From Streptomyces xantholiticus (GTDB lineage Bacteria > Actinomycetota > Actinomycetes > Streptomycetales > Streptomycetaceae), in contig NZ_BMWB01000010.1 in the NCBI RefSeq assembly GCF_014651015.1, positions 111,756 to 175,755 of the forward strand: a stretch of 64,000 bases of DNA. Direction: 5' to 3'. Shown piece after piece: positions 43,282 to 52,561 of this stretch (the first letter of the stretch is position 1; every line of letters starts with the position of its first letter). Under the pieces are notes generated by a model. It ran no database searches. It saw nothing but the letters and a program-made list of their open reading frames with translations, and was not told where the DNA came from. The translations under genes and the position numbers were made by a program.

Positions 43282-44060
43282 GTACGGCCGTCATTCATGA
43301 TCCGGCGACGCTGCCGAGCGACGACAACGTCAACGCGTACACCTTCTGTGTGGAGCTCAAGGGTTCCCAGTGGTTCCTGCAGAAGGGCAAGATGATCGCC
43401 TACTACGGGCGGATCGACTTCAACGGAATCGGCCACGGCCGTCTCGACCGGCTGATGCGGACGTCGTTCCACTCGCCGCTGCACGCGAGCGACTGGGTGG
43501 TGGCGGAGGGCAGCGGCAAGATGCTGCTGGCGGACCGCGCGTTCGATGTGAACTCCTTCGACCTCGATGACGGAAATCTGACGATCCGGTCCGGCAATCT
43601 GCTCGCGTACCAGCCGTCGCTGGCGCTGAAGCAGTCGATCGTGCCGGGCTTTCTGACGCTGATCGGCACGGGCAAGTTCGTGGCGGCCTCGAACGGGCCG
43701 GTGGTCTTCATGGAGCCGCCGATCCGGGTGGACCCGCAGGCCCTGGTGGGCTGGGCGGACTGCCCGTCCCCCTGCCACCACTACGACCACGGCTATATGA
43801 CCGGGGTCATGGGCGGGGTGCGGGCACTGACCGGTTTCGGCGGGGCGTCGGGCGAGGAGCACCAGTTCGAGTTCGCCGGTGCAGGTACGGTGCTGCTGCA
43901 GTCGAGCGAGGCGCTGATGCCGGAGCAGCCCACCGGGGCGGTAGGTGCGGAGCCGGGCGTTCCGGGCAGCCATGGGTCGGCCGTGCCCGCCGGCGGGCAC
44001 GGTTCCGCACCGCGCCTTCCCGGCCAGCTGGGGGACCTCCAGCGTCGCTTCGGGCTGTGA
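43278..44060 (+). CDS. AIM24-family protein 3, with C-terminal tail
   Basis: This 260-aa protein is more divergent than its two neighbours but has the same fold markers (QKGKMIAYYGRIDF, GNLTIRSGNLLAYQPSLALK, EHQFEFAGAGTVLLQSSEAL). It adds a Gly/Pro-rich tail of about 45 residues. A GWADCPSPCHHYDHGY insert contains two Cys and three His that might bind metal. GTG 43278 overlaps the preceding stop. Confidence 0.83.
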   Translation: MSTAVIHDPATLPSDDNVNAYTFCVELKGSQWFLQKGKMIAYYGRIDFNGIGHGRLDRLMRTSFHSPLHASDWVVAEGSGKMLLADRAFDVNSFDLDDGNLTIRSGNLLAYQPSLALKQSIVPGFLTLIGTGKFVAASNGPVVFMEPPIRVDPQALVGWADCPSPCHHYDHGYMTGVMGGVRALTGFGGASGEEHQFEFAGAGTVLLQSSEALMPEQPTGAVGAEPGVPGSHGSAVPAGGHGSAPRLPGQLGDLQRRFGL

Positions 44061-44170
44061 GCGGTAGTCTGCGGAGTGTGACGTCGAACGTCTGCGCCCC
44101 CGTACACCCGTTGGTGGACGAGTGCCAGACGTCACACCCCCCGACTTCGTCCGCTTTTCAACTTCTTAGG

Positions 44171-44176
44171 TAGAAT
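44171..44176 (+). promoter_or_regulatory. -10 element for a leaderless absC-like transcript
   Basis: TAGAAT ends six bases before the ATG of the MarR gene. The AT-rich stretch TTCAACTTCT (44157-44166) precedes it and is also found beside helD. Confidence 0.5.
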
Positions 44177-44182
44177 CCATAT

Positions 44183-44659
44183 ATGGAGACCGAGACGGCC
44201 ACTCGCTGGCTGACCGATGACGAGCAGCGCACCTGGCGCACGCATCTGGAAGTCAACAAGCTGCTGATGCACCAGCTCGAGAAGGACCTCCAGCCGTTCG
44301 GCCTGACCATCAACGACTACGAGATCCTGGTCAACCTGTCCGAGTCCGCGGACCGGCGGATGCGGATGAGCGATCTCGCCGCAGCCACCCTCCAGTCCAA
44401 GAGCCGCCTCTCGCACCAGGTCACCCGTATGGAGAGCGCAGGGCTCGTCCGGCGCGCGAACTGCGAGTCGGACCGGCGCGGTCTGTACGCCGTGCTCACC
44501 GACGAGGGCGTCGCCACCATGCAGAAAGTCGCCCCGCACCATGTGGCATCGGTGCGCAAGCACTTCATCGACCTGCTGTCGCCAGAGGCACTGGCCGACC
44601 TGCGGGACTCGCTGACGCCGGTCGCCGACCACCTGCGCGGACGGCGCGGCAAGCTCTGA
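44183..44659 (+). CDS. absC: MarR-family regulator, AbsC-like
   Basis: The 158-aa winged-helix regulator shows INDYEILVNLSESADRRMRM, QSKSRLSHQVTRMESAGLV and DRRGLYAVLTDEGV. The size matches AbsC, the MarR-type protein needed for antibiotic production in Streptomyces coelicolor. In my recollection AbsC also sits near a two-component system, and here a ruined one lies immediately downstream. The symbol is given on resemblance and context, not alignment. No ribosome site is visible; TAGAAT at -10 distance suggests a leaderless message. Confidence 0.7.
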   Translation: METETATRWLTDDEQRTWRTHLEVNKLLMHQLEKDLQPFGLTINDYEILVNLSESADRRMRMSDLAAATLQSKSRLSHQVTRMESAGLVRRANCESDRRGLYAVLTDEGVATMQKVAPHHVASVRKHFIDLLSPEALADLRDSLTPVADHLRGRRGKL

Positions 44660-44689
44660 GACCTCGTCCCTTCCCGGATCAGCCACCGC

Positions 44690-45047
44690 CGGTCGCGTCC
44701 GGCAGGGCAGCTCGAAGAGCGCCCCGCCGGACGCCGAACGGCCGACCGTGAGCGTCCCTGGTGTGGGCGTCGCCGAGCCGTATGAACCGTTCGAAGATCC
44801 GCTCCCGCTCCTGCTCCGGCACACCCGGCCCGTCGTCCGCGACGGCCGGCACGATCCGGCCGTCCTTCTCGCGTACGGAGACGGTCACCGGAGGGCCGTG
44901 TGACGCTGGGCGTTGTCGAGCAGATTGCCGACGACACGCGCCGGCCGGCTGCGCGAACCGGCCACCTGGCGCCCCTCGGCCGCTGTCACCTCGACCGGTA
45001 GCAGACGGTCACCGCCCCGGCGGGCCACCACTTCGTCAGCAGCTGCG
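44690..45047 (-). pseudogene. Decayed sensor histidine kinase
   Basis: On the minus strand, pieces of a kinase ATPase domain appear in order but in different frames: RPARVVGNLLDNAQRHT (N box), then VREKDGRIVPAVADDGPGVP and ERERIFERFIRLGDAHTRDA (G1/F box), then TLTVGRSASGGALFELP (C-terminus). The G2 box that should link the last two is deleted, and the sensor and dimerisation parts are gone. The remnant abuts a PepSY fragment and lies beside the AbsC-like gene. Confidence 0.75.
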
Positions 45048-45084
45048 CGGGATCCGGCAGCGTCGGCCCCGGCCAGGACGACGA

Positions 45085-45296
45085 CCGGGAACGACGACGG
45101 CCGTGCCGTACTGCGCGCCGCGCCGGTGGACGCCCGCGAAGCGGCGGAGGCAGCGCTGAAGGCGCACCCCGGCGTGAGGGTGACGCCGGTCGACTTCGAC
45201 GACGACCATGCCACCGCGGCTCACTGGGAGGTCGAGTTCCGTGACGGCGACCGCGAGAGGTGACGGTCGACGCGACGACGGCGGCGGTGACATGAC
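45085..45296 (+). pseudogene. Remnant of a PepSY-domain protein
   Basis: About 60 codons encode a PepSY-like repeat (VDAREAAEAALKAHPGVRVT, VDFDDDH, HWEVEFRDGDRE). The reading frame then breaks at TGA 45261-45263, and the family ending VTVDATTAAVT continues one base out of frame to about 45293. The signal peptide is missing. PepSY proteins often accompany two-component systems, so this and the neighbouring kinase probably decayed together; the response regulator is lost. Confidence 0.65.
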
Positions 45297-45565
45297 GGAC
45301 GAGCCCGCGAAAGACTGATGCGGGGCTTTCCCCACCCCGCCCCGTCCCGAGCCGGGGGCGCTGCCCCCGGCCGCGCCTCCAACGCCGACGCGGCTGGAAT
45401 GTGCGCCCGTGAGCGGGACGGTTTTTCCGAAGTGAACATTCCTGCCGCCCGGTACCTCCCACGGCTGTCAGACCGTGGGGAAGCCGGAGGCCACCGCACG
45501 AAGCGCGCAGCGGGGGCCGGGCGAAGCCCCGGTTCCGGAGGGCGGGGAGGGACAAAGACCCCCGC
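45297..45565. other. Non-coding region with several hairpins
   Basis: No gene is evident. It contains a GC-rich inverted repeat CCGGGGGC-GCT-GCCCCCGG (45352-45370), 7-bp arms GGAATGT/ACATTCC around a CCCG-CGGG stem and T5 run (about 45396-45442), and CCCACGG/CCGTGGG (45458-45479). The first type recurs at 61249-61265 and is a common intergenic element in streptomycetes. Confidence 0.5.
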
Positions 45566-46522
45566 CTACGACTGCGTCAGGCCCGCGACCAGTTCGTCCG
45601 CCGCCCGGTACGGGTCCAGTTCGCCCGCGACGATGCGCTCCGCCAGCGCATCCAGGCGACGGTCACCGTGCAGGTCGCCGATGCGTTCACGCAGCGCCGT
45701 GACCGCGATCGTCTCGACCTCCGTGGCCGCCCGCCGGGCCCGGCGCTCCCCGAGGATGCCGTGCTCCTCCATCCAGGCCCGGTGCTTCTCCAGTGCCTCG
45801 ACGACCTCGTCGATGCCCTCGCCCCGCGCGGCGACCGTCTTCACGATCGGCGGGCGCCAGTCGCCGGGCCCGCGGGCCTCGCCGAGGCCCAGCATGTGGT
45901 TGAGCTCGCGGGCCGTGGCGTCTGCGCCGTCCCGGTCGGCCTTGTTCACGACGTACACGTCGCCGATCTCGAGGATCCCCGCCTTCGCGGCCTGGATGCC
46001 GTCGCCCATGCCGGGCGCGAGCAGCACCACGGAGGTGTCGGCCTGGGAGGCGATCTCCACCTCCGACTGGCCGACGCCCACCGTCTCGACGAGGATCACG
46101 TCGCAGCCGGCCGCGTCGAGAACGCGGATGGCCTGTGGTGCCGACCACGCCAGACCGCCCAGGTGGCCGCGGGTGGCCATGGAGCGGATGTAGACGCCCG
46201 GGTCGGAGGCGTGCTCCGACATACGGACGCGGTCACCGAGCAGCGCCCCACCGGAGAACGGCGAGGACGGGTCGACGGCGAGGACGCCGACCCGCTTGCC
46301 GGCCTTCCGGTAGGCGGTCACAAGGGCGGAGGTGGACGTGGACTTGCCGACGCCGGGCGAGCCCGTCAGCCCCACCACGTACGCGCCGCCGGTCAACGGC
46401 GCGAGCGCCGCCATGACCTCACGGAGCTGTGGCGACGCCCCTTCCACGAGTGAGATCAGCCGGGCCACGGCCCTCGGCCGGCCTTCCCTCGCCTGGGCGA
46501 CCAGCTCGGGGACGTCCACCAT
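45566..46522 (-). CDS. meaB: Methylmalonyl-CoA mutase-associated GTPase
   Basis: This 318-aa G3E-family P-loop GTPase loads and protects the B12 cofactor of acyl-CoA mutases. Motifs are GLTGSPGVGKSTSTSALV (Walker A), VLAVDPSSPFSGGALLGDRV (switch region), VILVETVGVGQSEVEIA (Walker B/switch) and VVNKADRDGA (NKxD). ATG 46522 is chosen because the family begins near PELVAQAREG; upstream in-frame sequence is Arg-rich and atypical. It lies 26 bp after the thiolase gene on the same strand and can serve IcmA and methylmalonyl-CoA mutase. Confidence 0.93.
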   Translation of the reverse strand: MVDVPELVAQAREGRPRAVARLISLVEGASPQLREVMAALAPLTGGAYVVGLTGSPGVGKSTSTSALVTAYRKAGKRVGVLAVDPSSPFSGGALLGDRVRMSEHASDPGVYIRSMATRGHLGGLAWSAPQAIRVLDAAGCDVILVETVGVGQSEVEIASQADTSVVLLAPGMGDGIQAAKAGILEIGDVYVVNKADRDGADATARELNHMLGLGEARGPGDWRPPIVKTVAARGEGIDEVVEALEKHRAWMEEHGILGERRARRAATEVETIAVTALRERIGDLHGDRRLDALAERIVAGELDPYRAADELVAGLTQS

Positions 46523-46548
46523 CGTGCTGCTCCGATCCTCGTCGACTA

Positions 46549-47751
46549 CTACTTGCCCGGGACGCGGACGATCAACGCGTCGCCCTGACCGCCGCCGCCG
46601 CACAGCGCCGCCGCGCCGACGCCGCCGCCGCGGCGCTTGAGCTCCAGCGCCAGGTGGAGCACCACGCGCGCGCCCGACATGCCGATGGGGTGGCCGAGCG
46701 CGATCGCGCCACCGTTCACGTTCACCTTTTCCGGTGTGACGCCGAGGTCCTTCATTGACTGGTGGGCGACGGCCGCGAACGCCTCGTTGATCTCGATCAG
46801 GTCCAGATCGGAGACGTCAAGACCCTCCTTCTTCAGCGCGTGCCGGATGGCGTTGGAGGGCTGCGACTGGAGCGAGTTGTCCGGTCCGGCCACATTGCCG
46901 TGGGCGCCGATCTCGGCGATCCACTGGAGGCCGAGCTCCTCGGCCTTGGCCTTGCTCATGACGACGACCGCGGCGGCGCCGTCGGAGATCTGCGAGGACG
47001 TGCCGGCGGTGATGGTGCCGTCCTTGGCGAACGCGGGGCGCAGCTTGCCGAGCGACTCGGCGGTCGTCTCCGCGCGGATGCCCTCGTCCTTGGAGAACAG
47101 GATCGGGTCGCCCTTGCGCTGCGGGATCTCGACGGGCGTGATCTCCGCCTCGAAGATGCCGTTCTTCTGGGCGGCGGCAGCGCGCTGGTGGGAGAGCGCG
47201 GCGATCTCGTCCTGGACGTCGCGCGGGATGCCGAGCCGGGTGTTGTGCTTCTCCGTCGACTCGCCCATCGCGACGTTCTCGAAGGAATCGGTCAGGCCGT
47301 CGTGGGCCATCGCGTCGAGCATCTCGATCGCACCGTACTTGTAGCCCTCGCGGGACTTCGGCAGCAGGTGCGGCGCGTTGGTCATGGACTCCTGGCCGCC
47401 GGCGACGACGATGTCGAATTCGCCGGCGCGGATCAGCTGGTCGGCGAGGGCGATGGCGTCCAGGCCGGACAGACACACCTTGTTGATCGTGAGCGCCGGG
47501 ACGTTCATCGGAATGCCCGCCTTGACGGCCGCCTGGCGTGCCGGGATCTGCCCCGCGCCGGCCTGGAGCACCTGGCCCATGATCACGTACTGCACCTGAT
47601 CGCCGCCGATGCCGGCCCGGTCGAGCGCGGCCTTGATGGCGAAGCCGCCGAGGTCGGCGCCGGAGAAGGACTTGAGCGAGCCGAGCAGGCGGCCCATGGG
47701 CGTACGGGCTCCCGCGACGATCACGGAGGTGTTACCGGGCGTTCCTGACAT
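46549..47751 (-). CDS. Acetyl-CoA acetyltransferase (thiolase)
   Basis: The 400-aa thiolase-fold enzyme condenses two acetyl-CoA units to acetoacetyl-CoA or cleaves 3-ketoacyl-CoA. The nucleophile is Cys93 in INKVCLSGLDAIALAD. The other signatures are VNVNGGAIALGHPIGMSGAR (His) and the C-terminal ALCGGGGQGDALIV (Cys). It forms a likely operon with meaB and diverges from the methylmalonyl-CoA epimerase gene. This arrangement links short-chain acyl-CoA formation with mutase chemistry. Confidence 0.93.
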   Translation of the reverse strand: MSGTPGNTSVIVAGARTPMGRLLGSLKSFSGADLGGFAIKAALDRAGIGGDQVQYVIMGQVLQAGAGQIPARQAAVKAGIPMNVPALTINKVCLSGLDAIALADQLIRAGEFDIVVAGGQESMTNAPHLLPKSREGYKYGAIEMLDAMAHDGLTDSFENVAMGESTEKHNTRLGIPRDVQDEIAALSHQRAAAAQKNGIFEAEITPVEIPQRKGDPILFSKDEGIRAETTAESLGKLRPAFAKDGTITAGTSSQISDGAAAVVVMSKAKAEELGLQWIAEIGAHGNVAGPDNSLQSQPSNAIRHALKKEGLDVSDLDLIEINEAFAAVAHQSMKDLGVTPEKVNVNGGAIALGHPIGMSGARVVLHLALELKRRGGGVGAAALCGGGGQGDALIVRVPGK

Positions 47752-47895
47752 GAGGACGATCCCCTTTCAGCCGCGGCTGAGGAGTGAACGAGGGTTTACT
47801 CAAATGTACTGAGCGGTACTGCTCCGGGTCACCGGGCGAATGGTGTGATCGCGCGCACGTTGCGTAACCACCCCTGGTAGCGCTGCACTGGTCGA

Positions 47896-48324
47896 ATGCT
47901 GACGCGAATCGACCACATCGGGATCGCCTGCTTCGACCTCGACAAGACTGTCGAGTTCTACCGGGCCACGTACGGCTTCGAGGTGTTCCACTCCGAGGTC
48001 AACGAGGAGCAGGGCGTACGGGAAGCCATGCTCAAGATCAATGAGACGTCCGACGGCGGCGCCTCCTACCTCCAGCTCCTGGAACCCACCCGCGAGGACT
48101 CCGCGGTGGGGAAGTGGCTGGCCAAGAACGGGGAGGGCGTCCACCACATCGCCTTCGGCACCGCAGACGTGGACGCGGACGCGCAGGACATCCGCGACAA
48201 GGGCGTACGGGTGCTGTACGACGAACCGCGTATCGGTTCCATGGGCTCGCGGATCACCTTCCTCCACCCCAAGGACTGCCACGGCGTACTCACCGAACTC
48301 GTCACGTCTGCAACGGAGCACTGA
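47896..48324 (+). CDS. mce: Methylmalonyl-CoA epimerase
   Basis: This 142-aa vicinal-oxygen-chelate-fold enzyme interconverts (R)- and (S)-methylmalonyl-CoA. Metal ligands are consistent with DHIGIACFDL (His7), the central VHHIAFGTADV (His) and C-terminal HGVLTELV (Glu). It connects propionyl-CoA metabolism to the B12 mutases served by MeaB and provides extender units for polyketides. It diverges from the thiolase. No strong ribosome site precedes the ATG, so the message may be leaderless. Confidence 0.93.
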   Translation: MLTRIDHIGIACFDLDKTVEFYRATYGFEVFHSEVNEEQGVREAMLKINETSDGGASYLQLLEPTREDSAVGKWLAKNGEGVHHIAFGTADVDADAQDIRDKGVRVLYDEPRIGSMGSRITFLHPKDCHGVLTELVTSATEH

Positions 48325-48425
48325 CCTGAGGATTCCCGGCCCGGTAGAGTGGGCTGTTCCGGGCCGGGGCCGGGTCGGGGCCGTGCCGCGTCTCCGTCGT
48401 TGATCTGTCACCATTCCCCGGGGGG

Positions 48426-48443
48426 CCGTTCGCCGGCGAACGG
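48426..48443. promoter_or_regulatory. Perfect 18-bp palindrome upstream of scy
   Basis: CCGTTCGCCGGCGAACGG is fully self-complementary and ends 47 bp before the scy start codon. It could be an operator or a leader hairpin. Confidence 0.5.
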
Positions 48444-48490
48444 TGCTCGTTTGGAGACAGTTGCGACCAGGGGACGGATGGGACCGCGCA

Positions 48491-51400
48491 GTGCGGGGCT
48501 ACGAACGCCAGGAGAGCCACCGAGCTGACGACGACCACCTCTCGCGGTTCGAGGCCGAGATGGACCGGCTGAAGACCGAGCGGGAGAAGGCCGTCCAGCA
48601 TGCCGAGGACCTCGGCTACCAGGTCGAGGTATTGCGTGCCAAGCTCCACGAGGCACGGCGGAGTCTCGCCTCCCGTCCGGCCTACGACAGCGCCGACATC
48701 GGCTACCAGGCCGAGCAGTTGCTGCGGAACGCGCAGATCCAGGCCGACCAGCTCCGCCAGGACGCGGAGCGCGAGCTGCGCGAGGTGCGGGCTCAGACCC
48801 AGCGCATCCTTCAGGAGCACGCCGAGCATCAGGCGAGGCTCCAGGCCGAACTGCACGCGGAAGCCGTGCAGCGCAGACAGCGTCTCGACCAGGAGCTGGC
48901 CGAGCGCCGCCAGACCGTCGAGTCGCACGTCAACGAGAACGTCGCATGGGCCGAGCAGTTGCGCGCCCGCAGCGAGTCGCAGGCCCACCGGCTGCTGGAG
49001 GAGTCCCGCGCCGAGGCCGAGCAGGCGCTCGCGGCCGCGCGCGCCGAGGCCGCCCGTATCGCCGAGGAGGCCCGCAGGCGGCTCGGCAGCGAGGCGGAGA
49101 CCGCCCGCGCGGAGGCCGAGGCGATCCTGCTGCGCGCCCGCAAGGACGCCGAGCGGCTGCTGAACGCCGCGTCCAACCAGGCGCAGGAGGCCGCCACCCA
49201 CGCCGAGCAGCTGCGTTCCTCCACCACCGCAGAGTCCGGCCAGGCCCGCCAGCAGGCCGCGGAGCTCAGCCGTGCGGCCGAGCAGCGGATGCAGGAGGCC
49301 GAGGAGAAGCTGCGCGAGGCGCGCGCCGAGTCGGAGAAGCTCCTCTCGGAGGCCAAGGAGTCGGCGGCCAAGCAGCTTTCGTCGGCCGAGTCCGTCAACG
49401 AGCAGCGCACCCGTACGGCCAAGGCGCAGATCGCGCGGCTCGTCGAAGAGGCGACCAAGGAGTCGGAGACCCTCAAGGCGGAGGCGGAGCAGGCGCTCGC
49501 CGACGCCCGCGCCGAGGCGGAGAAGTTGGTCGCCGCCGCGACCGAGAAGGCCAGGGCCGCCGTCGCCGAGGACTCCGCCGCGGCACTCGCGAAGGCCGCC
49601 CGCACCGCGGAGGAAGTACTGACCAAGGCGTCGGAGGACGCCAAGGCCACCACCCGCGCGGCGAGCGAGGAGGCCGAGCGGATCAAGCGCGAGGCCGAGG
49701 CCGAGGCGGACCGGCTGCGCGGCGAGGCCGCGGAGCAGGCGGACCAGCTCAAGGGCGCGGCCAAGGACGACACCAAGGAGTACCGCGCCAAGACGGTCGA
49801 GCTCCAGGAGGAGGCCCGTCGGCTGCGCGGGGAGGCCGAGCAGCTGCGCGCGGAGGCGGTCGCCGAGGGCGAGCGGATCCGCGGCGAGGCCCGCCGTGAG
49901 GCCGTCCAGCAGATCGAGGAGGCGGCGAGCACCGCTGAGGAGCTGCTGAACAAGGCACGCACCGACGCCGACGAACTGCGGTCGAAGGCGACCGGCGACA
50001 GCGAGAAGGTTCGTACGGAGGCGATCGAGCGCGCCACGACCCTGCGCAAGCAGGCCGAGGAGACGCTGGAGCGCACCCGCGCGGAGGCCGAACGGCTGCG
50101 CGCGGAGGCGGAGGAGCAGGCCGACGGAGTACGGCAGGCCGCGGAGGCGGCCGCGGCCGAACTGCGCGAGGGCACCGAGCGTGGCATAGCGGCCCGTCAG
50201 GCGGATGCGGCCGAGGAGCTGACCCGGCTGCACACCGAGGCTCAGGCACGGCTCACCGCCGCGGAGGAGCGGCTGGCCGAGGCACGCGCCGAGGGCGAGC
50301 AGATCCGTCGCGAAGCGGCGGAGGAGACCGAGCGGCTACGGGCGGAGGCCGGTGAGCGGCTGCGGGCGCTCCAGGAACAGGCCGAGCAGGAGGCGCAGCG
50401 GCTGCGCACCGAGGCCGCCGCGGACGCGTCCGCGGCCCGCGCGGAGGCCGAGGCCGTCGCCGTACGGCTGCACAGCGACGCCGCCACGGAGGCCGAGCGG
50501 CTGCGCACCGAGGCCCAGGAGACCGCCGACCGGGTACGGGCGGAGGCGGCAGCCGCCGCAGAACGGGTGGGAACGGAGGCCGCGGAGGCGCTGGCAGCCG
50601 CCCAGGAGGAAGCGGTCCGCCGCCGCCGGGAGGCCGAGGAGACCCTCGACTCGGCGCGCGCGGAGGCCGGTCAGGAGCGCGAGCGGGCCCGCGAGCAGAG
50701 CGAGGAGTTGCTGGCGTCCGCCCGCAAGCGGGTCGAGGAGGCGCAGACCGAGGCGCAACGGCTGGTCGAGGAGGCCGACCGGCGTGCCACCGAGATGGTG
50801 GTCTCCGCCGAGCAGACGGCGCAGCAGGTACGGGACTCCGTGAACGGGCTGCAGGAGCAGGCCGAGCAGGAGATCGCCGGGCTGCGCAGCGCCGCCGAGC
50901 ACTCGGCCGAGCGCACCAGGACCGAGGCGCAGGAGGAGGCCGACCGGGTCCGCGCCGACGCGTACGCGGAGCGGGAGCGGGCCGCGGAGGACGCGGGCCG
51001 GCTCCGGGCCAGGGCCCAGGAGGAGACGGACGCCGCGCAAGCGCTCGCCGAGCGGACCGTCACGGAGGCGATCACCGAGGCGGACCGGCTGCGGGTGGAC
51101 ACCGCCGAGTACGTCCAGCGGATGCGCACGGATGCGGCGGACGCCCTCGCGTCCGCCGAGCAGGACGCGGCACGGACCCGCGCGGAGGCCCGCGCGGACG
51201 CCAACCGGATCCGTTCGGAGGCGGCCGAGCAGGCGGACCTGCTGATCAGCGAGGCCACGAGCGAGAGCGAGCGGCTGCGCACCGAGGCGGCGGCGCTGCG
51301 TGCCTCTGCCGACGCGGACGCGACGCGGCTGCTCACCGAGGCCGAGCAGATCAAGGTGGACGGCGAGGCCGAGATCGAGCAGATGCGGGCGGCCGTGCGG

Positions 51401-52561
51401 GCCGACCGCGAGCAGGTGCTCGACGAGGCACGGCAGGCGGCGGACAAGCGGCGTGCCGACGCGGCGGAGCAGGCCGACCAGCTGATCGGCGAGGCACGGG
51501 CCGAGGCCGAGCGGATCACGACGGAGACCGCGGCGGAGACCGAGCGGCTGCGGGCGGACGCCACGAGCGACGCCGAGCGGCTGCGGGCCGAGGCGAACAG
51601 CGACGCGGAGCGGCTGCGTGCGGAAGCCTCGGAGACGGTCGGTTCCGCGCAGCAGGCGGCGGAACGAATCCGGGCCGAGGTCGAGCGGTACCGCGCAGAG
51701 ACGGAGGCGGCGGCGGAGCAACTGCGCGCCGATGCCCGCGCGGAGGCCGACCGGCTGCTCGACGAGGCGCGCGAGGCGGCTGCCAAGCGCCGCGCGGACG
51801 CCGCCCAGCAGGCCGACCAGCTCATCGCCAAGGCCCAGGAGGAGGCGCTGCGCGCGGCCACCCAGGCCGAGGAGCAGGCCGACACGATGGTCGGCGCGGC
51901 CCGTAAGGAGGCCGAGCGGCTGGTCTCCGAGGCCACCGTGGAGGGCAACTCGCTGGTGGAGAAGGCGCGTGCGGACGCCGATGAGCTGCTCGTGGGGGCA
52001 CGGCGCGACGCGACGGCCATAAGGGAGCGCGGCGAGGAGCTGCGGGCCCGGGTGGAGAGCGAGATCGAGGAGCTGCACGAGCGTGCTCGCCGGGAGACGG
52101 CGGAGCAGATGAAGACGGCCGGCGAACGCGTCGACAATCTGGTCAAGGCGGCCGAGGAGCAGCGGGCAGAGGCCGAGGCCAAGGCCAAGGAACTGCTGTC
52201 CGAGGCCAATTCGGAGGCGAGCAAGGTCAGGATCGCCGCCGTGAGGAAGGCGGAGGGCCTCCTGAAGGAGGCGGAGCAGAAGAAGGCCGAGCTGATCCGC
52301 GAGGGGGAGCGCGCGAAGGCGGAGGCCGACCGGGAGGCCGGACGCACCGTGGACGAGGGCAAGCGGGAGCTGGACGTACTGGTGCGCAGGCGCGAGGACA
52401 TCCAGGCGGAGATCTCCCGCGTCCAGGACGTCCTCGAGGCGTTGGAGTCGTTCGAGGCGCCGTCGGGCGGCAAGACGGCGGGAGGCGGCTCCGGCGGAGG
52501 TGTCAAGGCCGGTGCGTCGGCAGGGGGCACACGTTCGAGTGGCAAGTCGTCCGACGGCTAG
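48491..52561 (+). CDS. scy: Scy, giant coiled-coil polarity scaffold
   Basis: This 1356-aa protein is almost entirely Ala/Glu/Arg/Gln coiled coil, and the N-terminus VRGYERQESHRADDDHLSRF matches Streptomyces Scy. Scy assembles at hyphal tips with DivIVA and FilP to form the polarisome that sets sites of tip growth. An N-terminal short-heptad part (about 1-60) is followed by a very long region of hendecad-like repeats; a 51-residue repeat has been described for this family. The C-terminus is Gly/Ser-rich. GTG 48491 is chosen by family N-terminus; the frame is open to 48443. FilP follows 114 bp downstream. Confidence 0.93.
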   Translation: MRGYERQESHRADDDHLSRFEAEMDRLKTEREKAVQHAEDLGYQVEVLRAKLHEARRSLASRPAYDSADIGYQAEQLLRNAQIQADQLRQDAERELREVRAQTQRILQEHAEHQARLQAELHAEAVQRRQRLDQELAERRQTVESHVNENVAWAEQLRARSESQAHRLLEESRAEAEQALAAARAEAARIAEEARRRLGSEAETARAEAEAILLRARKDAERLLNAASNQAQEAATHAEQLRSSTTAESGQARQQAAELSRAAEQRMQEAEEKLREARAESEKLLSEAKESAAKQLSSAESVNEQRTRTAKAQIARLVEEATKESETLKAEAEQALADARAEAEKLVAAATEKARAAVAEDSAAALAKAARTAEEVLTKASEDAKATTRAASEEAERIKREAEAEADRLRGEAAEQADQLKGAAKDDTKEYRAKTVELQEEARRLRGEAEQLRAEAVAEGERIRGEARREAVQQIEEAASTAEELLNKARTDADELRSKATGDSEKVRTEAIERATTLRKQAEETLERTRAEAERLRAEAEEQADGVRQAAEAAAAELREGTERGIAARQADAAEELTRLHTEAQARLTAAEERLAEARAEGEQIRREAAEETERLRAEAGERLRALQEQAEQEAQRLRTEAAADASAARAEAEAVAVRLHSDAATEAERLRTEAQETADRVRAEAAAAAERVGTEAAEALAAAQEEAVRRRREAEETLDSARAEAGQERERAREQSEELLASARKRVEEAQTEAQRLVEEADRRATEMVVSAEQTAQQVRDSVNGLQEQAEQEIAGLRSAAEHSAERTRTEAQEEADRVRADAYAERERAAEDAGRLRARAQEETDAAQALAERTVTEAITEADRLRVDTAEYVQRMRTDAADALASAEQDAARTRAEARADANRIRSEAAEQADLLISEATSESERLRTEAAALRASADADATRLLTEAEQIKVDGEAEIEQMRAAVRADREQVLDEARQAADKRRADAAEQADQLIGEARAEAERITTETAAETERLRADATSDAERLRAEANSDAERLRAEASETVGSAQQAAERIRAEVERYRAETEAAAEQLRADARAEADRLLDEAREAAAKRRADAAQQADQLIAKAQEEALRAATQAEEQADTMVGAARKEAERLVSEATVEGNSLVEKARADADELLVGARRDATAIRERGEELRARVESEIEELHERARRETAEQMKTAGERVDNLVKAAEEQRAEAEAKAKELLSEANSEASKVRIAAVRKAEGLLKEAEQKKAELIREGERAKAEADREAGRTVDEGKRELDVLVRRREDIQAEISRVQDVLEALESFEAPSGGKTAGGGSGGGVKAGASAGGTRSSGKSSDG

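Noticed and set aside
49000..52400. Repeated GAGGCCGAGCGGCTGCG-like units that could suggest a repeat array or CRISPR
   Set aside because: The units are in-frame codons of the Scy coiled coil, degenerate and without unique spacers.
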